In this document: positions 60,396 to 64,000 of the stretch, piece by piece
How positions within the stretch are numbered: the first letter of the stretch is position 1
How the letters are laid out: every line of letters begins with the position of its first letter
Source: Allomuricauda sp.
GTDB taxonomy: Bacteria > Bacteroidota > Bacteroidia > Flavobacteriales > Flavobacteriaceae
Direction of reading: 5' to 3'
DNA length: 64,000 bases
Assembly (NCBI RefSeq): GCF_013911645.1
Contig: NZ_JACESV010000003.1
Location: forward strand, 124,001-188,000
The notes under the pieces: model-generated
Databases searched by the model: none
What the model saw: the letters and a program-made list of their open reading frames with translations, nothing else
Told to the model about the DNA's origin: nothing
Made by a program: the position numbers and the translations under genes

Positions 60396-62546
60396 TTACT
60401 TTTTACCGTCTGACGGTTTTGTTGCCTCCATCAATTTTTTGATTTCACTTTCGGTCAGCGCATAATCATACATCTGCATGGATGCCACATAGCCCGAATA
60501 GTTCTCGCCCACATCCGAGGCACCTATCCTTATTTTGGCAGCATCGATTTGTGAGGCAAGGGTCATGACTTGGGAATTGTCCAATTTCCCATCCACATAT
60601 ATTTTTTCCACTACTCCATCAAACGTCAGCACTATATGGTGCCATTCATTGGGCAAGGGAAGATTGTTGTATTTCATATCAAAATGGTCATCCAAATGTG
60701 CGGCTGCCCCATAATGTCCACTGTTAAAATGCAAAGCATTGTACGAATTGGCCAGATTGAACCTGAACCTATCGCACCAAGACACCAAGCACTCGTCTTC
60801 TTTAGCTATTTGAGGGTTTTTGACCCATGTGGCCACGGTAAAAGAACCGTTCCATTCCAGACTTTTTGGAACCGGTCTGTCCAAAACAAGTGCCCCCTTG
60901 GTGAAGTTGAATGCCCTTGTCCCTTCCGCATCTTCTTCAATGGTCACTTCGCCTTCTTTCTCAAAATTTCCCCCGATGTTTCCACTATTGGGCAGACTGG
61001 CAAGGTCATGTTGGATAGGTAAATCATTTGCATCAATAGCTACCAATTTCCTATTCAAACTTTTTGCTCCAGGGCCTTTTCTTGATGGTTTGCTTTGCAA
61101 ATTCAATGGCGTTTCAAACAAGGAACCGAACACCTTCATGTTCCAGACCGCTGCGTACAGACCTGTTTTTTCTACATCAAGCACCCTAAGTTTTAAATAG
61201 CGGGCCTTGACATCCTTGTCATCAATCATGGGACTACCGGAAACCTTGTTATTGGAACGATCTGCATAAAGTTTCCAGTTTTCACCATCGGTGGAATATT
61301 CCAGTTTATATTGGTAGTAATATCCTGCAAACTCAAATTGGGTCATCACTCTTTTTACATTGGTCACTTTTCCCAAATCCAAGGTCAAATACTGCGGAAA
61401 TGAGTTGTCCCCAGCTTTCCACATCGTCGCGTTATGGTCGTCAGTAGCGAATGATGGTTTGTACTGATAATCGTATTGCAGCGATTGTAAATGATAAAAG
61501 GAAGATGCTGTTGCCTTGGCCCCAAGTGCCAAGTTCTTCGGAGCATTGGATTTTACCAAATGCTGAAGACCCATGCTTCCAGGAACCACTTTCCTTATAG
61601 TGGAATCGTTTTCAAAGACCATTTCATCCACAGTAACTTGACGCGAGAGGCCTCCCCTGGTCATGGGGTAATCGTGCTTATGATAAACGATATAGTAGCG
61701 TCCATCTTCTTCCAAAACCGAATGATGTCCGGGCCCGTGAACGGTTCCTTCCTCATTGGTGCCAAGAATTGGATTGTTGGCACCTGGGGTAAAGGGTCCG
61801 TAGGGGTTGTTGGAATAGGAATATCTAACGTTGTAGGTTTCATCATGGCAGGAGCCACCGGAATACATCAAAATGTATTTGCCCCCTTTCTTCATCATAT
61901 AGGCGGCTTCAAAAGGTTTTTGGGTCTCCTCCAAAGGAATGTTCTTTGCGTTGCTGACCTTTGACATGTTTCCACTGTCCAATTCGCCTACGGCATATCC
62001 GCCATTGTAGTGCACCCAAGTGCCCCAAAAGGCATAAATTCGTCCATCATCATTCTTAAAGAATTGGGCATCAAGGGATGGAAATCCTTTTCTGGGATAG
62101 TTGTGGGCGATTACCGGGGTATCATCCTTGTTCAATTTTTCCCAAGGGCCAACAGGGATGTCGGACACATATCCATAGATATTGCACCCCGCCTGACAAT
62201 TGCCGAAATAAAGGTAATATCTGCCATCATTCCCTTCAATGATATCCGGCGCCCAGAAATTCCTAAGGTTGACGGATTCCAGCGAGGGAACTTCCATGGT
62301 ATAGTTGTACCAATGCTCAAAATCCTTGCTATACCAAACCGTAGGAACCCCGGAGGCCAACATTTCGTTGTCGGTCGTGGCATAGATGTAGTAGATATCC
62401 CCAAACTTTTTGATGGTAGGGTCGGCAAAATATCCGGGAAGAATCGGGTTGATATCTTCCATGGAAAGTGGTCCCATACGTTGCTGACCGGAAATGGTCC
62501 CCCATGCCAAAATCAACAACAATATGTTCAGCACCCTACTCTTCAT
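60396..62546 (-). CDS. GH43-family protein with F5/8-type C and LamG domains
   Basis: A 716-residue exported protein. Signal peptide about 1-20; GH43 five-bladed propeller about 30-335 with the base Asp in YFADPTIK, WAPDIIEGNDG, a probable acid Glu in KPFEAAYMM, and HGPGHHSV; F5/8 type C (discoidin-like) about 340-475 (KATASSF, YLTLDLGKV, YLKLRVLDV); LamG/concanavalin-like domain about 510-710 (WNGSFTVATWVK, WHHIVLTFDG). It probably hydrolyses arabinan or arabinoxylan while two lectin-like domains hold the polymer. It is 30 bp after the partial gene at the window end and convergent with araR. Confidence 0.9.
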   Translation of the reverse strand: MKSRVLNILLLILAWGTISGQQRMGPLSMEDINPILPGYFADPTIKKFGDIYYIYATTDNEMLASGVPTVWYSKDFEHWYNYTMEVPSLESVNLRNFWAPDIIEGNDGRYYLYFGNCQAGCNIYGYVSDIPVGPWEKLNKDDTPVIAHNYPRKGFPSLDAQFFKNDDGRIYAFWGTWVHYNGGYAVGELDSGNMSKVSNAKNIPLEETQKPFEAAYMMKKGGKYILMYSGGSCHDETYNVRYSYSNNPYGPFTPGANNPILGTNEEGTVHGPGHHSVLEEDGRYYIVYHKHDYPMTRGGLSRQVTVDEMVFENDSTIRKVVPGSMGLQHLVKSNAPKNLALGAKATASSFYHLQSLQYDYQYKPSFATDDHNATMWKAGDNSFPQYLTLDLGKVTNVKRVMTQFEFAGYYYQYKLEYSTDGENWKLYADRSNNKVSGSPMIDDKDVKARYLKLRVLDVEKTGLYAAVWNMKVFGSLFETPLNLQSKPSRKGPGAKSLNRKLVAIDANDLPIQHDLASLPNSGNIGGNFEKEGEVTIEEDAEGTRAFNFTKGALVLDRPVPKSLEWNGSFTVATWVKNPQIAKEDECLVSWCDRFRFNLANSYNALHFNSGHYGAAAHLDDHFDMKYNNLPLPNEWHHIVLTFDGVVEKIYVDGKLDNSQVMTLASQIDAAKIRIGASDVGENYSGYVASMQMYDYALTESEIKKLMEATKPSDGKK

Positions 62547-62576
62547 TCAATTCCCCGGATTTGATTTCTTTGGTTT

Positions 62577-64000
62577 TTATAGTTTGACCTCGATTTCTTT
62601 TTTGCCCAGTTCAATTTGGTATGCCCCCCTTACATTCTTGTATGGAAGTTCAACATCGCTTCCATCCACACGTAAATAAGCAAAAGGAGTATGCTCTGTT
62701 TTTCCATTCAAGGTCAAGGTCACTTCACCAGTACTTTCATTGTAGGTCACTTTTTTAAACGAGCCTGCATCCAAATTGACCCAAAGTTTTTTGGGCGCAA
62801 TGAAAACCTTGGACTTTGCAGCCGTAGTCAATTCCATTTCCACCTCATCCCCTTTTTGGGACAGATTACCGCCAAAGGCCAACCATCCCATATCCTCATC
62901 CTTGACAAGGTAGGAGGACGTGTTCACGGCATAGCCATAGAAACCAGAACCATAATCCCCGGAAATGCCATCAATTTTAAGGGTTGATGGGTATGAATGG
63001 AACGCTGCCGGGCCAAACCCGTCTTGGGTAATGTTGGAAATTCCGCCCAAAAGTCCTCCGTAACCCACTTTCAACAAATACAGATCATCAGGTTTCTTTC
63101 GGAAGTGGCTCAATACGGGAATGGCATTCAACGATGATCCATAATGATGGATCTGTCGTTCGACACGCGATGTTTCCCCCGCCTTTCCTCCATACAAAAA
63201 GTCCCAATACCTCCTGGCATTGCCGTTATAGCCCCAATGCGGCATAGTGGGCATATAGGCCAAAATGGCATTCAGGGTAACCATCGCCTTTCGGTCATAT
63301 CCGAAGTAATCTGACCACATATATACTTCCTCCTGCCCAGTGGAATCCCAGGGCATCTCACTGCCAAAGGGATAATCCAAGGCTTTCCAGTGGTCCGCCC
63401 TTTCCTTCATCCGTTTTTCCAGATCGGTGGCCATTTCCGTCAGCCCTTCGTTTTTCAGATCTTCCAAAATGAAGAGGAACACCGAACCTTCCATCTGCCC
63501 AAACTGGGCATAGTAGGGGGCTTTCTCCACCATGGCCACACTGGTGTGGTAGGCATTTTCCAAATACCAATCCCAAGGACGGTTGTCCACCAGTCCCTCC
63601 TGATAACGGGACAAACGGTACATTGTCCAATAGGCCGCTGCGACATGCGGATAATTGTACGATCTTCCCGGATCATTGGCATGCTTATGGTCCCATGCCG
63701 CCCAAGTATTGTAATTGATCTTATCACTATAAGTTCCTTTCGGCAAAGAGTCGGGTTCGTAATAGAAAACACTTTTCTTCACCCCATACTTTAGGGGCCC
63801 CTCATTGTACTGGATGCCTCCCCAAAGGGTTTCATCGACAAAGGCTTGTAATTTTTGAATCTCTCCTTTGTCGGGCTGCACCAACTGCTTCATCACGGCG
63901 GCCAACCAACTTCCAGCCCCGCCTTCGTCACTTAATCCACTGATCCAGACCCTTCCATCCTGTACCACCTGTTCTTTCTTTTCATAATCATAACTGATGG
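62577..64000 (-). CDS. Large carbohydrate-locus protein (DUF5695-like), 5' end cut by the window
   Basis: At least 474 residues; the frame continues past 64000, so the N-terminus is missing and the start at 63968 (GTG) is not real. The visible part has helical repeats typical of an (alpha/alpha)6 barrel (YNYPHVAAAYWTMYRLSRYQ, YMWSDYFGYDRKAMVTLNAI), then a C-terminal beta-sandwich (VEMELTTAAKSKVFIAPKK). It resembles DUF5695 proteins found in polysaccharide loci; the family name is a recollection, not tested. By place it should act on the same arabinose-containing glycan as the GH43 protein. Confidence 0.6.
   Translation of the reverse strand, partial: ISYDYEKKEQVVQDGRVWISGLSDEGGAGSWLAAVMKQLVQPDKGEIQKLQAFVDETLWGGIQYNEGPLKYGVKKSVFYYEPDSLPKGTYSDKINYNTWAAWDHKHANDPGRSYNYPHVAAAYWTMYRLSRYQEGLVDNRPWDWYLENAYHTSVAMVEKAPYYAQFGQMEGSVFLFILEDLKNEGLTEMATDLEKRMKERADHWKALDYPFGSEMPWDSTGQEEVYMWSDYFGYDRKAMVTLNAILAYMPTMPHWGYNGNARRYWDFLYGGKAGETSRVERQIHHYGSSLNAIPVLSHFRKKPDDLYLLKVGYGGLLGGISNITQDGFGPAAFHSYPSTLKIDGISGDYGSGFYGYAVNTSSYLVKDEDMGWLAFGGNLSQKGDEVEMELTTAAKSKVFIAPKKLWVNLDAGSFKKVTYNESTGEVTLTLNGKTEHTPFAYLRVDGSDVELPYKNVRGAYQIELGKKEIEVKL

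Overview
The window reads as the chromosome of a marine-type member of the Bacteroidota, most likely a Flavobacteriaceae. Supporting signs are two SusC/SusD pairs, lipoboxes and signal peptides ahead of most hydrolases, LytTR/His_kinase signalling, promoters with a TAnnTTTG -7 box, weak or absent Shine-Dalgarno sequences, AT-rich spacers, and an arabinose operon next to a Nudix-type regulator. No rRNA, complete tRNA, CRISPR array, integrase or intact insertion sequence was seen.

Layout. (1) 0.1-9.8 kb holds chromosomal genes: a secreted serine hydrolase, a YD/RHS-like repeat protein, an exported protein of unknown function, a TraB/GumN protein, an outer-membrane beta-barrel receptor, and a divergent LytTR response regulator/histidine kinase pair. 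(2) 9.8-18.9 kb is an accessory island: three consecutive HipB/HipA-type toxin-antitoxin modules, the third a tripartite hipB-hipS-hipT set, followed by a DUF4143-type ATPase. Its long spacers carry palindromic operators, a degenerate dispersed repeat, gene remnants, a tRNA/tmRNA 3'-end-like fragment and strong hairpins. (3) 18.9-34.6 kb is a SusCD locus dedicated to phosphorus compounds. SusC, SusD, a PA14-bearing phosphodiesterase-type lipoprotein, a secreted MBL-fold hydrolase, a PbfA-like PLP enzyme, a secreted purple-acid-phosphatase-like enzyme and a second alkaline-phosphatase-superfamily enzyme run as one minus-strand operon. A second minus-strand operon encodes a DUF5690-type transporter, a TIGR03364-type FAD oxidoreductase and a PhnX-like HAD hydrolase. 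An XRE-cupin regulator lies between them. (4) 35-48.5 kb: an HPP membrane protein, a lipocalin-like lipoprotein, a MarR regulator with a second SusC/SusD pair, a BCCT transporter with a universal stress protein, a DUF1080 lipoprotein, thioredoxin and two further universal stress proteins. (5) 48.7-64 kb is a complete L-arabinose/arabinan locus: GH43-LamG protein, GH51, GH127, AraB, AraD, AraA, aldose epimerase, a sodium/solute symporter and a Nudix-family AraR-like regulator. A large carbohydrate-locus protein is cut by the window end.

How the parts work together. In region 3, secreted phosphoesterases would release a small phosphonate such as a hydroxylated or N-methylated aminoethylphosphonate (AEP), SusCD would carry it across the outer membrane, and the DUF5690 transporter would carry it inward. 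The PbfA-like lyase and/or the FAD oxidoreductase would make phosphonoacetaldehyde, and the PhnX-like enzyme, which keeps the Schiff-base lysine, would split the C-P bond. This is an inference from family knowledge and gene order, and it is the most interesting hypothesis in the window. In region 5, GH43, GH51 and GH127 would release L-arabinose, the symporter would import it, and AraA-AraB-AraD would convert it to D-xylulose 5-phosphate under an AraR-type Nudix repressor.
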